Assembly (NCBI GenBank): GCA_030604285.1
Contig: JAUVWD010000020.1
Coordinates: 1 to 8,542 of the forward strand
DNA length: 8,542 nt
DNA from: Chloroflexota bacterium
GTDB lineage: Bacteria; Chloroflexota; Dehalococcoidia; GIF9; AB-539-J10
Direction of reading: 5' to 3'
Of this stretch, positions 1 to 5,510 are shown piece by piece; positions within the stretch are counted from its first letter, which is position 1, and each line of letters begins with the position of its first letter. A program made the position numbers and the translations under genes. The notes beneath the pieces are model-generated. The model saw only the letters and a program-made list of their open reading frames with translations. It was not told the origin of the DNA and searched no databases.

Positions 1-18
1 ATTGGAAGAGACTAGGTA

Positions 19-48
19 TTGACAAAATTTAACTCCTAAAGCCACAAT
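19..48 (+). promoter_or_regulatory. Candidate sigma-70 type promoter of the zinc-ribbon gene
   Basis: A perfect TTGACA lies at 19-24. After an 18-base spacer comes CACAAT at 43-48, which matches four of six bases of the TATAAT consensus. Transcription would begin near position 55, giving a leader of about 25 bases before the ATG at 80. The -35 box is convincing and the -10 box is only fair. Position and orientation fit the small gene just downstream. Confidence 0.45.
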
Positions 49-67
49 ATAGCAAATTTGGAATTGG

Positions 68-74
68 AAGGAGG
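68..74 (+). promoter_or_regulatory. Ribosome binding site of the zinc-ribbon gene
   Basis: AAGGAGG is a full-strength Shine-Dalgarno sequence placed five bases before the ATG at 80. It is the main reason to accept this very short gene as real. Confidence 0.8.
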
Positions 75-79
75 ATTCT

Positions 80-223
80 ATGGCAACAGCTTATTGTGTA
101 AAGTGCAGGCAAAAGAGGGAGATAAAGAACCCAAAGCAAGTTACGCTTAAGAATGGCAGACTGGCGGTACAGGGTGTCTGTCCTGTTTGTCGCACAAAGG
201 TATTTCGGATGGGGAAGATTTAG
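80..223 (+). CDS. Small four-cysteine zinc-ribbon protein, DUF5679-like
   Basis: This encodes 47 residues from an ATG with a strong ribosome binding site to a TAG stop. The protein has two zinc-knuckle pairs, CVKC (C6, C9) and CPVC (C34, C37). They flank a basic segment with the pattern KREIKNP...VTLKNGRLAVQG. This spacing and the central LKNGR segment resemble the DUF5679 family of very short zinc-ribbon proteins, which I associate with Chloroflexota and some archaea. The four cysteines should bind one zinc ion. The protein has no signal peptide or membrane segment and is probably cytoplasmic. The molecular role of the family is not known to me, although basic zinc ribbons often contact nucleic acid or ribosomes. 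It stands alone on the plus strand and converges on the radical SAM gene. The family call is from memory of the pattern; the coding call is firm. Confidence 0.82.
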   Translation: MATAYCVKCRQKREIKNPKQVTLKNGRLAVQGVCPVCRTKVFRMGKI

Positions 224-426
224 AGATTCGATTGCTCGCCAAGCGTTTGCACGTTATCTCGAGGAGGAACGCTGAATCTGGTTCGGTCGACTGATCCGGA
301 GATACTGCTCGGGTTGCCAGGTAAATGCACTGCCAGTGGTTGCAGAATCAGAGTTGTTAGTCTAAAGAGAGCAAGGGTGTCCAACATTTAATTTCCGGGA
401 CAGGCCCAGTGACTCAATTTCGATTA
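224..426. other. Noncoding gap between two convergent genes
   Basis: These 203 bases separate the 3' ends of the zinc-ribbon gene and the radical SAM gene. I see no convincing intrinsic terminator on either strand and no RNA gene. The frame of the zinc-ribbon gene stays open for 55 codons beyond its TAG, ending at a TAA at 389-391, but the only start-like codon after the GAGGAGG at 261-267 is a CTG. The stretch is best left as noncoding. Confidence 0.5.
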
Positions 427-1269
427 TCAAAAACACAATCGCATCTTGCTGACCAGCCCTCGTTGCTTAGCCTGATCTGTGATTCTCTGGCGTAGTTTGA
501 ACGTATACCAATCACGTGTCTGTTTGTCATACAGTATTTTTCTGTATTCCGGGATTAGTTCGGGGTCATACCTCGATAACGTTGCAGAAACAGTCCGCCA
601 GATACCGTAACGTGGATTTAATCGGTCCACTAAGAAATAGTCCGGGTTGATTTCTGCAACAACATCTAGAAGATCCATTAGTCCTTTGCCCCTGTCCGAA
701 ATGTAGGGCAGTAGCGGCCCCAGAAAAAGGAACGTGCGGATACCAATGCTGCCCGCTTTGGTTAGTACTTCAATCCTGGCATCAGGAGCAGAAGCTCTAG
801 GCTCAAAGAAGTTAGCTAGCTTAGGGTCAACTGTGGTTATGGCCATGCCGAACTCAACATCAGGATGACCCTCAATCAGGTCAAAGTCACGCTGAACCAG
901 TGCACTCTTGCTTTGAATTAAGATTGGATAGTCGTGGTTTAACAGAACTTCAAGGCATTGACGTGTCAGGCGATACTTTTCTTCCTGTGGTTGCCACCCA
1001 TCTGATACTGAACTGATAATTACCTTTCCGGGTCGCTTGCGCGCTGCCTCCTGTTCAATCAATTGCGGTGCATTGATTCTTATATCTACGAAACTGCCCC
1101 ACTCTTCGTTGGGATGGGAAAAACGAGTGGCAAAGCGGGCATAGCAATAAACACAACCATGCTCACATCCAGCATAAGGATTGAGGCAGTAATCGGCCAG
1201 CCTTGACGGCGATAGTATCGACCTAACTCTAACTTCACGCAGCCTCAAGCCGGAGCGTTGGTGTACCAC
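427..1269 (-). CDS. SPL-family radical SAM protein (spore photoproduct lyase-like)
   Basis: The 280-residue protein carries a radical SAM [4Fe-4S] motif in NPYAGCEHGCVYCYAR, with C35, C39 and C42 in CX3CX2C spacing. That surrounding sequence is typical of the SPL/SplB-like group (COG1533). Further family features are ISSVSDGWQP near residue 85, the EPRASAPDARIEVL segment near 156-169, and a hydrophobic FLGPLLPYI strand near 182-190. The length is close to the usual 280-340. Members cleave SAM to a 5'-deoxyadenosyl radical, but most, apart from true spore photoproduct lyases, have no known substrate. No sporulation gene is nearby, so a DNA photoproduct role is not supported by context, although the adjacent minus-strand unit encodes a DNA repair protein. 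The start is GTG, chosen for its GGGAGGG ribosome binding site. It is transcribed separately from alkD, whose terminator lies upstream. Confidence 0.9.
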   Translation of the reverse strand: MVHQRSGLRLREVRVRSILSPSRLADYCLNPYAGCEHGCVYCYARFATRFSHPNEEWGSFVDIRINAPQLIEQEAARKRPGKVIISSVSDGWQPQEEKYRLTRQCLEVLLNHDYPILIQSKSALVQRDFDLIEGHPDVEFGMAITTVDPKLANFFEPRASAPDARIEVLTKAGSIGIRTFLFLGPLLPYISDRGKGLMDLLDVVAEINPDYFLVDRLNPRYGIWRTVSATLSRYDPELIPEYRKILYDKQTRDWYTFKLRQRITDQAKQRGLVSKMRLCF

Positions 1270-1276
1270 TTCGTAG

Positions 1277-1283
1277 CCCTCCC
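1277..1283 (-). promoter_or_regulatory. Ribosome binding site fixing the GTG start of the radical SAM gene
   Basis: On the minus strand this reads GGGAGGG, seven bases before the GTG at 1269-1267. The motif supports GTG initiation here, because the next in-frame ATG would remove the iron-sulfur motif. Confidence 0.7.
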
Positions 1284-1325
1284 GGTGGACTGAGTGTGCA
1301 TGATGCTACATGTACTCAACGTTTC

Positions 1326-1345
1326 TTGCATACCAAAGGTTGCAA
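1326..1345. repeat. Short inverted repeat upstream of the radical SAM gene
   Basis: The sequence TTGCATACCAAAGGTTGCAA forms an eight-pair stem (TTGCA-ACC with GGT-TGCAA) with one bulged T and a three-base loop. It lies 57 to 76 bases upstream of the GTG start of the radical SAM gene, in a region where its promoter is expected. It could be an operator half-site pair or a small hairpin. No run of T follows on either strand, so it is not a terminator. I could not place a convincing -35/-10 pair around it. Confidence 0.3.
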
Positions 1346-1490
1346 ATATAGGTCGGCCTTAATGCCTGATGAGCTTGCCAGGTTGGAATTGGCCGGGATT
1401 CAGCCACTAACCTGGGCCAAGATCATACACGCCCTTAGTCATCTTTCCTTTTTGCAGGCCGGTTGGAAAGTTCACATGCCGTCTTGCGGT

Positions 1491-1518
1491 AAAAGAAATA
1501 ACGGAAGGCCGCTTCCGT
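1491..1518 (-). terminator. Intrinsic terminator after the HhH-alkD unit
   Basis: Bases 1501-1518 form a perfect seven-pair stem, ACGGAAG with CTTCCGT, closed by a four-base CGGC loop. On the minus strand the stem is followed directly by TATTTCTTTT (1500-1491), a U-rich tail. On the plus strand the stem is followed by GAGTC, so only minus-strand termination fits. It lies about 50 bases beyond the alkD stop codon and insulates the radical SAM gene from readthrough. Confidence 0.75.
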
Positions 1519-1567
1519 GAGTCAAATGAGCCGCAAACCTGCTGTTAGACAAAGACACTTACGCACC

Positions 1568-2254
1568 CTATTCTCGCAGCCTTTGTTTAACCGCTTTGCC
1601 TGTCAATTCCCGGATGGCGTTGGAAGCAATCCATTTGGCGCCTCTCGAGTCCATTTGTTGAATGTCTCTGGCAGCCTCAACTGCCTTCCTGTTCAAATAC
1701 GGGTTACGTTTTCCAATTTGCCTTAGTGCCCAGTTAACTGCTTTCTTGACATAGTTTCTATTATCGGAAGCGTCCCTCTTTATGATGGGGAGAAAGCTCT
1801 CAAATAGTATATCATCTGCTTTCTTATCACTAACAGCCAAACGGGCCATTAGTACAAATCCAGCTCTTTTGACAAACTCTCTATCGTTTGCACTCCATTC
1901 GACCGCTTTTTGGTAGGCAGGTTTAGTCTTCTCAAATAGATTCATACAGCATTGGTCGCAAGTATCCCAAGAGTCAAAGTCTCTCACCCATCTTTCCATT
2001 TGCTCTTCAGTAGCCATCTTTGGATCACCTATCATACCTGCCAGTATTCGTGCTTCGTGGACTGCCGATGCCCAGAGCTGTTGCGCCAAATCATGGTCTA
2101 CTCCTATTTCCTTAGCCATCTTCCTTAGATTTGGAATTGATACTCCATAAGTGTTCTCCGGATTGATTCCATAACGTGCCATGCCTTCTACTGCATTGGG
2201 GTTAGATAAGGTTTTAAGCTTCTCAAGAATGTGGTCGCACGGCACTTTCACCAC
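1568..2254 (-). CDS. DNA alkylation repair protein, AlkD-like HEAT-repeat glycosylase family
   Basis: The 228-residue protein matches the AlkD-like family (COG4912) over its full length. The family is built of stacked HEAT-like helical repeats, and its best-known member removes positively charged N3- and N7-alkylpurines without flipping the base. Family landmarks are NPNAVEGMARYGI (18-30), NTYGVSIPNLRKMAKEIG (34-51), HEARILAGMI (66-75), FDSWDTCDQCCMNLF (93-107), VKRAGFVLMA (128-137) and VKKAVNWALRQIGKRN (169-184). W96, D100, R130 and W175 appear to correspond to the AlkD DNA-contacting and catalytic residues W109, D113, R148 and W187; this is aligned by eye. The start is GTG with GAAGGA eight bases upstream. 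A second in-phase GTG at 2245, preceded by AAGGTGG, is a possible alternative. The gene overlaps the upstream HhH gene by 32 bases, so translational coupling is likely. A terminator follows. Confidence 0.93.
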   Translation of the reverse strand: MVKVPCDHILEKLKTLSNPNAVEGMARYGINPENTYGVSIPNLRKMAKEIGVDHDLAQQLWASAVHEARILAGMIGDPKMATEEQMERWVRDFDSWDTCDQCCMNLFEKTKPAYQKAVEWSANDREFVKRAGFVLMARLAVSDKKADDILFESFLPIIKRDASDNRNYVKKAVNWALRQIGKRNPYLNRKAVEAARDIQQMDSRGAKWIASNAIRELTGKAVKQRLRE

Positions 2255-2420
2255 CTTCCTTTTCCTTCAACCTTTGGTATATTTCTTCAGGACCAGACTG
2301 TTTCATTTGTTCTGGTGTTCTAATCCCGATTGAGTAGAGTCTCTCTGCTGTAACTGGACCAATATTCTGCAAGGATTGTAAGCGTTTGATGGCTTTTGAT
2401 TTTTCGGTTTGTTTGCTCAT
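2223..2420 (-). CDS. Small helix-hairpin-helix protein, Cdd1/TfoX C-terminal-like
   Basis: The 65-residue protein consists of a charged N-terminus followed by one helix-hairpin-helix unit. Residues 14-52 show LQSLQNIGPVTAERLYSIGI and then PEQM...PEEIYQRLKEK. The NIGP hairpin, the xxLxxxGI second helix and the PEE(I/L)Y segment are typical of the pathogenicity-locus Cdd1 family and of TfoX C-terminal domains. Such domains usually bind DNA backbone or protein without sequence specificity. Cdd1-type proteins often run 20 to 30 residues further, so this copy looks short at its C-terminus, where it overlaps the alkD start. The start is ATG with only a weak GGGA upstream. The tight overlap with the repair gene suggests the two are made together. 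A functional partnership in DNA repair is an inference from position only. Confidence 0.72.
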   Translation of the reverse strand: MSKQTEKSKAIKRLQSLQNIGPVTAERLYSIGIRTPEQMKQSGPEEIYQRLKEKEGGESAVRPHS

Positions 2421-2543
2421 TTTTGTTCCCGCTATTTTGGCAAAAACTGGGGCTTCGGAATTCTCCGTAAGGTCTCAGGCCTTGCCGGGTGTGGAGCATT
2501 TGGGCAAACGTAGCCAATCGCAAAGGCCGCAACTCTACCCACT
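2421..2543. other. Intergenic gap between the dehydrogenase and HhH genes
   Basis: These 123 bases lie after the stop of the isocitrate dehydrogenase gene and before the HhH gene on the same strand. I see no hairpin with a run of T that would end the metabolic operon, and no clear -35/-10 pair for the repair genes. Transcription may therefore read through. A minus-strand frame (2320-2532) stays open across the gap and into the HhH gene, but it lacks a ribosome binding site and recognisable protein features. Confidence 0.45.
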
Positions 2544-3629
2544 TCAGCCTCGCTTCACTTTTTCTATCACGGCGTCGGCTACCTGGCTGGTGCCTACAGC
2601 AGTGCTATCCGCAGGATCAGGCTTTAAGTCGTAAGTCACATCCTTGCCCTCGGCAATGACCTCAGCTATAGCTTTCTCCAGCTTATCGGCGCGATCCTTT
2701 TCTCCCAGGTAGCGCAGCATCATTACTCCAGACAGCATCATTGCTATAGGGTTAGCCTTGTTTTTTCCGGCATACTTCGGCGCGCTGCCATGGGTAGGCT
2801 CAAAGACGGCTATATCATCTCCTATATTGGCTCCAGGAGCTAGCCCCAAGCCGCCAACCAGCCCGGCGCAGAGGTCGGAAATGAAGTCTCCGTAGAAATT
2901 AGGTAAGACGAGGACATCAAATTGCTGAGGCCTCCTTACCAACTGCATACATAACGCATCCACAACTATATCTGTGAATTCTATGTCCGGGTATCCCCCG
3001 GCCGCTTGGCGAGCAGTGTCTAGGAAAAGCCCATCGGAAAACTTGAGTATATTAGCCTTGTGAACCGCGGTTACCTTTCTTCTATTATTCTGCCTCGCAT
3101 ATTCAAAAGCAAATGTGGCAATTCGCCTGCTTGCCGTCTGGGAAATCACCTTCAAGCTTAGAGCAGAATCATTCTTTAGCTTTTCGCCGGTGGTGTTGAA
3201 GACGAAATCTAGCAACTCCGCTGCCTCAGGGGTGTCCTTGGCGAATTCAATGCCTGAGTATAGATCTTCAGTGTTCTCTCTAACTACCACGATGTCCACA
3301 TCTTTGAATGGTGTATGTACCCCGGGGTAGACCTTGTAGGGGCGAAGACAAGCATAAAGGTCTAATGTTTGCCTCAAGGCCACATTAACGCTTCTGAAGC
3401 CGCTCCCTATGGGTGTTGTCACCGGTGCCTTAAGAGCAACCTTATTTCTCTTTATTGATTCCAAGGTGCTCTCAGGAAGAGGCGTGCCGAACAGATCTTG
3501 AGCTTGGCTACCTATGATGACATCGTCCCATTGGAACCGCACCCCTGTGGCCTCTAATACCCTCTGTGTTGCCTTGGCTACTTCAGGACCTATGCCATCG
3601 CCGGGGATAAAAGTCACTCTGTGCTGCAT
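2544..3629 (-). CDS. icd: Isocitrate dehydrogenase, short decarboxylating type
   Basis: The 361-residue protein belongs to the beta-decarboxylating dehydrogenase family and should convert isocitrate to 2-oxoglutarate and CO2 in the cytoplasm. The substrate segment at 76-96 (GFRSVNVALRQ then DLYACLRP) has S80 and N82 at the positions of E. coli S113 and N115. It is the isocitrate pattern, not the isopropylmalate one. Other landmarks are RENTEDLYSGIE (117-128), catalytic K191 in HKANILKFSDG, D224, and metal ligands D248 and D252 in NFYGDFISDLCAGL. For the coenzyme, HGSAPKYAG carries K285 and Y286, and VTYD carries Y333, all as in NADP enzymes. The counterparts of E. coli V351 and R395 are A292 and P337, so the match is partial. 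The start is ATG with AAGG seven bases upstream. It lies 109 bases after the small dehydratase subunit and completes the route to 2-oxoglutarate. Confidence 0.93.
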   Translation of the reverse strand: MQHRVTFIPGDGIGPEVAKATQRVLEATGVRFQWDDVIIGSQAQDLFGTPLPESTLESIKRNKVALKAPVTTPIGSGFRSVNVALRQTLDLYACLRPYKVYPGVHTPFKDVDIVVVRENTEDLYSGIEFAKDTPEAAELLDFVFNTTGEKLKNDSALSLKVISQTASRRIATFAFEYARQNNRRKVTAVHKANILKFSDGLFLDTARQAAGGYPDIEFTDIVVDALCMQLVRRPQQFDVLVLPNFYGDFISDLCAGLVGGLGLAPGANIGDDIAVFEPTHGSAPKYAGKNKANPIAMMLSGVMMLRYLGEKDRADKLEKAIAEVIAEGKDVTYDLKPDPADSTAVGTSQVADAVIEKVKRG

Positions 3630-3738
3630 CTTGTAGCCTTACATAATATGAATTAGTACCATCGACGCTTTAGCCTGGATGTGCTGGTCTTGAGACCCAC
3701 GCCTACACAATTAACCTAAATAATCACTTGGGATGGTC

Positions 3739-4251
3739 TTAATTTTGGAACAAGAACTCCTTGTGCTTTTTGATATAGGGAATGAGCCCGCCTTCCTCCA
3801 GAATGGCAGACATCAATGGTGGTATTTTGCTACAGCTTAATCTAATACCAGAAGTCAGGTTAGTGACGTGGCCATCAGTTGTGTTTATCTCCAGCTCATC
3901 GCCGTCGCTGATTCTGTCAGTATCGCATAGCAAGATAGGCAATCCTTGGTTTATGGCATTTCTAAAAAAGATGCGCGCCACCGACTTAGCCAGAATAGCG
4001 CTCACGCCCGACGTCTTAATTACAACGAAAGCGTGCTCCCGGCTGGAACCGAGACCAAAGTTTTCACCGGCCACCAGAAAGTCGCCGTGACTCACTCTGG
4101 AAGTGAATGTGGGGAGGGTGTCTTCTAACACATGCTTAGCAAGCTCAGGCAAATTGCTCCTCAAGTGGGCAAACCTACCGGGGATGATAAGGTCCGTGGA
4201 AATGTTATCGCCAACTTTAATAGCTCTGCCCCTGAGCACTGCATTTGCCAT
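3739..4251 (-). CDS. leuD: Aconitase/isopropylmalate isomerase family small (swivel) subunit
   Basis: This 170-residue swivel-domain protein pairs with the large subunit encoded just upstream to form a heterodimeric Fe-S dehydratase. The family hallmarks are GDNISTDLIIPGRF (14-27) and the active-site strand GENFGLGSSREHA (62-74), followed by SVARIFFRNAINQGLP (90-104). The length is that of the short archaeal-type LeuD, not the roughly 200-residue enterobacterial type. The specificity loop after the first motif reads RFAHLRSN (26-33). This is not clearly the isopropylmalate or homoaconitate version, so substrate is left open; next to isocitrate dehydrogenase, cis-aconitate is the best inference. 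I chose the ATG at 4251-4249 over a GTG one codon earlier because it sits seven bases after GGAGG. This start shares one base with the large-subunit stop (TGATG), the classic coupling arrangement for subunits made in equal amounts. Confidence 0.92.
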   Translation of the reverse strand: MANAVLRGRAIKVGDNISTDLIIPGRFAHLRSNLPELAKHVLEDTLPTFTSRVSHGDFLVAGENFGLGSSREHAFVVIKTSGVSAILAKSVARIFFRNAINQGLPILLCDTDRISDGDELEINTTDGHVTNLTSGIRLSCSKIPPLMSAILEEGGLIPYIKKHKEFLFQN

Positions 4252-5504
4252 CACATCACCTCCCTGGGGTCAGTGATCTCACCTGCTATAGCTGAGGCGG
4301 CAGCCGTAGCTGGGCTGGCTAGGTATATCATGGCTTCGGGGTTGCCCATCCTTCCTCTAAAGTTGCGATTGGCAGTGGAAAGGCAAGCTTCCCCGTCGCC
4401 CAGTACGCCCTGGTGTAGACCAAGGCAAGCAGCGCAACCCGGAGGCAAAACAACCCCTCCTGATTCAATCAGGCTGCTAATATAGCCTCTTTCTATCGCT
4501 TGTGCTAGCACTTGCCTCGAAGCCGGTGCTATAAGCAACCTCGTGTCGGGGTGTCTCTTTCTTCCTTGAAGGATCCCGGCAGCAATAGCCAAATCCTCGA
4601 GACGTCCATTAGTGCAGGTGCCAATGAACACTTGCTGTATCTTGACCCCTTTTGCTTTGCTCACTGGAAGGACATTGTCCACACTGTGGGGCAGGGAGAC
4701 CATAGGCTCAATCTGGGCAAGGTTTAGGTGCATAGTTTGTTCATACTCGGCATGGTCATCAGGATGTAATGGCCTATAGCTATCACCGCGGCTTTGAGCA
4801 GCCAAGAATCTGAAAGTAACATTGTCGCTGGGAAACAAGCCTACCTTGGCACCTGCCTCTACAGCCATATTAGCTATCGTTAGGCGTTGCGACATGTTCA
4901 GGCGAGCTAAGCCTTGACCGCCGAATTCTAGAGCCTTGTAGGTAGCGCCGTCGGCACGAATTTGCCCTATAAGGTACAGAATGAAGTCCTTGGCGTCAAC
5001 CCCTTTGGGAAAGGTGCCATCGAGGGCGATGAGAAAGCTTTCCGGCACCCGAAGCCATGTCTTGCCTAGGGCTAGAGCTACTGCTGTATCGCTGGAGCCC
5101 ATGCCTGTGGCGAAAGCGCCCAACGCACCGGCGGTAACGGCATGAGAATCGGAGCCAACAATGATATCCCCCGGGCTAGCGAAGTTTTCGGCCACCAACT
5201 GATGGCATACTCCGCTACCTACCTCATAAAGAAAACAGCCGGTTTCTTTGGCAAAGCTACGCAGGAAGGCGTGGTCATTAGAAAGCTGTCGATGTGGGCT
5301 GGGGGCGGCGTGATCCAGAAATATTATTGCTCTTTGCGGCTTAGCTATGGATTCAAAGCCGCTTTCCTTAAACTGCTTAATAGCCAAAGGGCCGGTCGTA
5401 TCTTGGAGGAAAACCAAATCTACATCGGCGATGACAATGTCTCCAGCTTTGGCATCGCCATGCGACTTATCGCTTAAGATCTTTTCTGCTAGCGTTTTGC
5501 CCAC
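4251..5504 (-). CDS. leuC: Aconitase/isopropylmalate isomerase family large subunit
   Basis: The 417-residue protein is the Fe-S catalytic subunit of a two-subunit hydro-lyase, the LeuC/homoaconitase-like branch of the aconitase superfamily. Visible features are DHAAPSP (64-70), VGSDSHAVTAGALGAFATGMGSSD (116-139), GTCTNG (296-300) with cluster ligand C297, PPGCAACLG (354-362) with cluster ligands C357 and C360, and TANRNFRGRMG (377-387). The three cysteines for a [4Fe-4S] cluster are all present. The length is normal for the archaeal-type subfamily. Members isomerise isopropylmalate, homocitrate or citrate, and these cannot be told apart by the large subunit alone. No leuA, leuB or citramalate gene is present, and the next metabolic gene is isocitrate dehydrogenase, so I infer citrate to isocitrate (aconitase). 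The leuC symbol here marks family, not proven function. The start is GTG, only six bases after the upstream stop, with no visible ribosome binding site, so coupled translation is likely. Confidence 0.92.
   Translation of the reverse strand: MGKTLAEKILSDKSHGDAKAGDIVIADVDLVFLQDTTGPLAIKQFKESGFESIAKPQRAIIFLDHAAPSPHRQLSNDHAFLRSFAKETGCFLYEVGSGVCHQLVAENFASPGDIIVGSDSHAVTAGALGAFATGMGSSDTAVALALGKTWLRVPESFLIALDGTFPKGVDAKDFILYLIGQIRADGATYKALEFGGQGLARLNMSQRLTIANMAVEAGAKVGLFPSDNVTFRFLAAQSRGDSYRPLHPDDHAEYEQTMHLNLAQIEPMVSLPHSVDNVLPVSKAKGVKIQQVFIGTCTNGRLEDLAIAAGILQGRKRHPDTRLLIAPASRQVLAQAIERGYISSLIESGGVVLPPGCAACLGLHQGVLGDGEACLSTANRNFRGRMGNPEAMIYLASPATAAASAIAGEITDPREVM
4256..4264 (-). promoter_or_regulatory. 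Strong ribosome binding site inside the large-subunit gene for the small subunit
   Basis: On the minus strand this reads GGGAGGTGA, a nine-base match to the end of 16S rRNA, built from the last codons of the large-subunit gene. The GGAGG core lies seven bases before the ATG at 4251 and four bases before the GTG at 4254, which favours the ATG. Confidence 0.75.
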
Positions 5505-5510
5505 GCGAGG

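Noticed and set aside
326..344. Near-palindrome TGCACTGCCAGTGGTTGCA in the convergent gap, considered as a terminator
   Set aside because: The complementary halves leave almost no loop and no run of T follows on either strand.
224..391. Possible extension of the zinc-ribbon frame beyond its TAG, or a small gene after GAGGAGG at 261-267
   Set aside because: The only initiator-like codon at a suitable distance is CTG, the product resembles nothing I know, and the protein before the TAG already looks complete.
1296..1520. Plus-strand open frame of 74 codons between the radical SAM and alkD-like genes
   Set aside because: It has no ribosome binding site, its end lies inside the minus-strand terminator, and its protein shows no recognisable domain.
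2320..2532. Minus-strand open frame of 70 codons overlapping the HhH gene in another frame
   Set aside because: It has no binding site, and the overlapping HhH frame carries a clear domain. It is kept only as part of a question about the gap sequence.
3630..3738. Short GGTCT-CA-AGACC inverted repeat and TATTAT box in the gap before the dehydrogenase gene, considered as terminator or promoter
   Set aside because: The stem has a two-base loop and no T-run, and the TATTAT lies only about 13 bases from the ATG with no -35 partner.
4132..4485. Plus-strand open frame of 117 codons antisense to both dehydratase subunits
   Set aside because: Both sense frames carry catalytic family motifs over the same bases.
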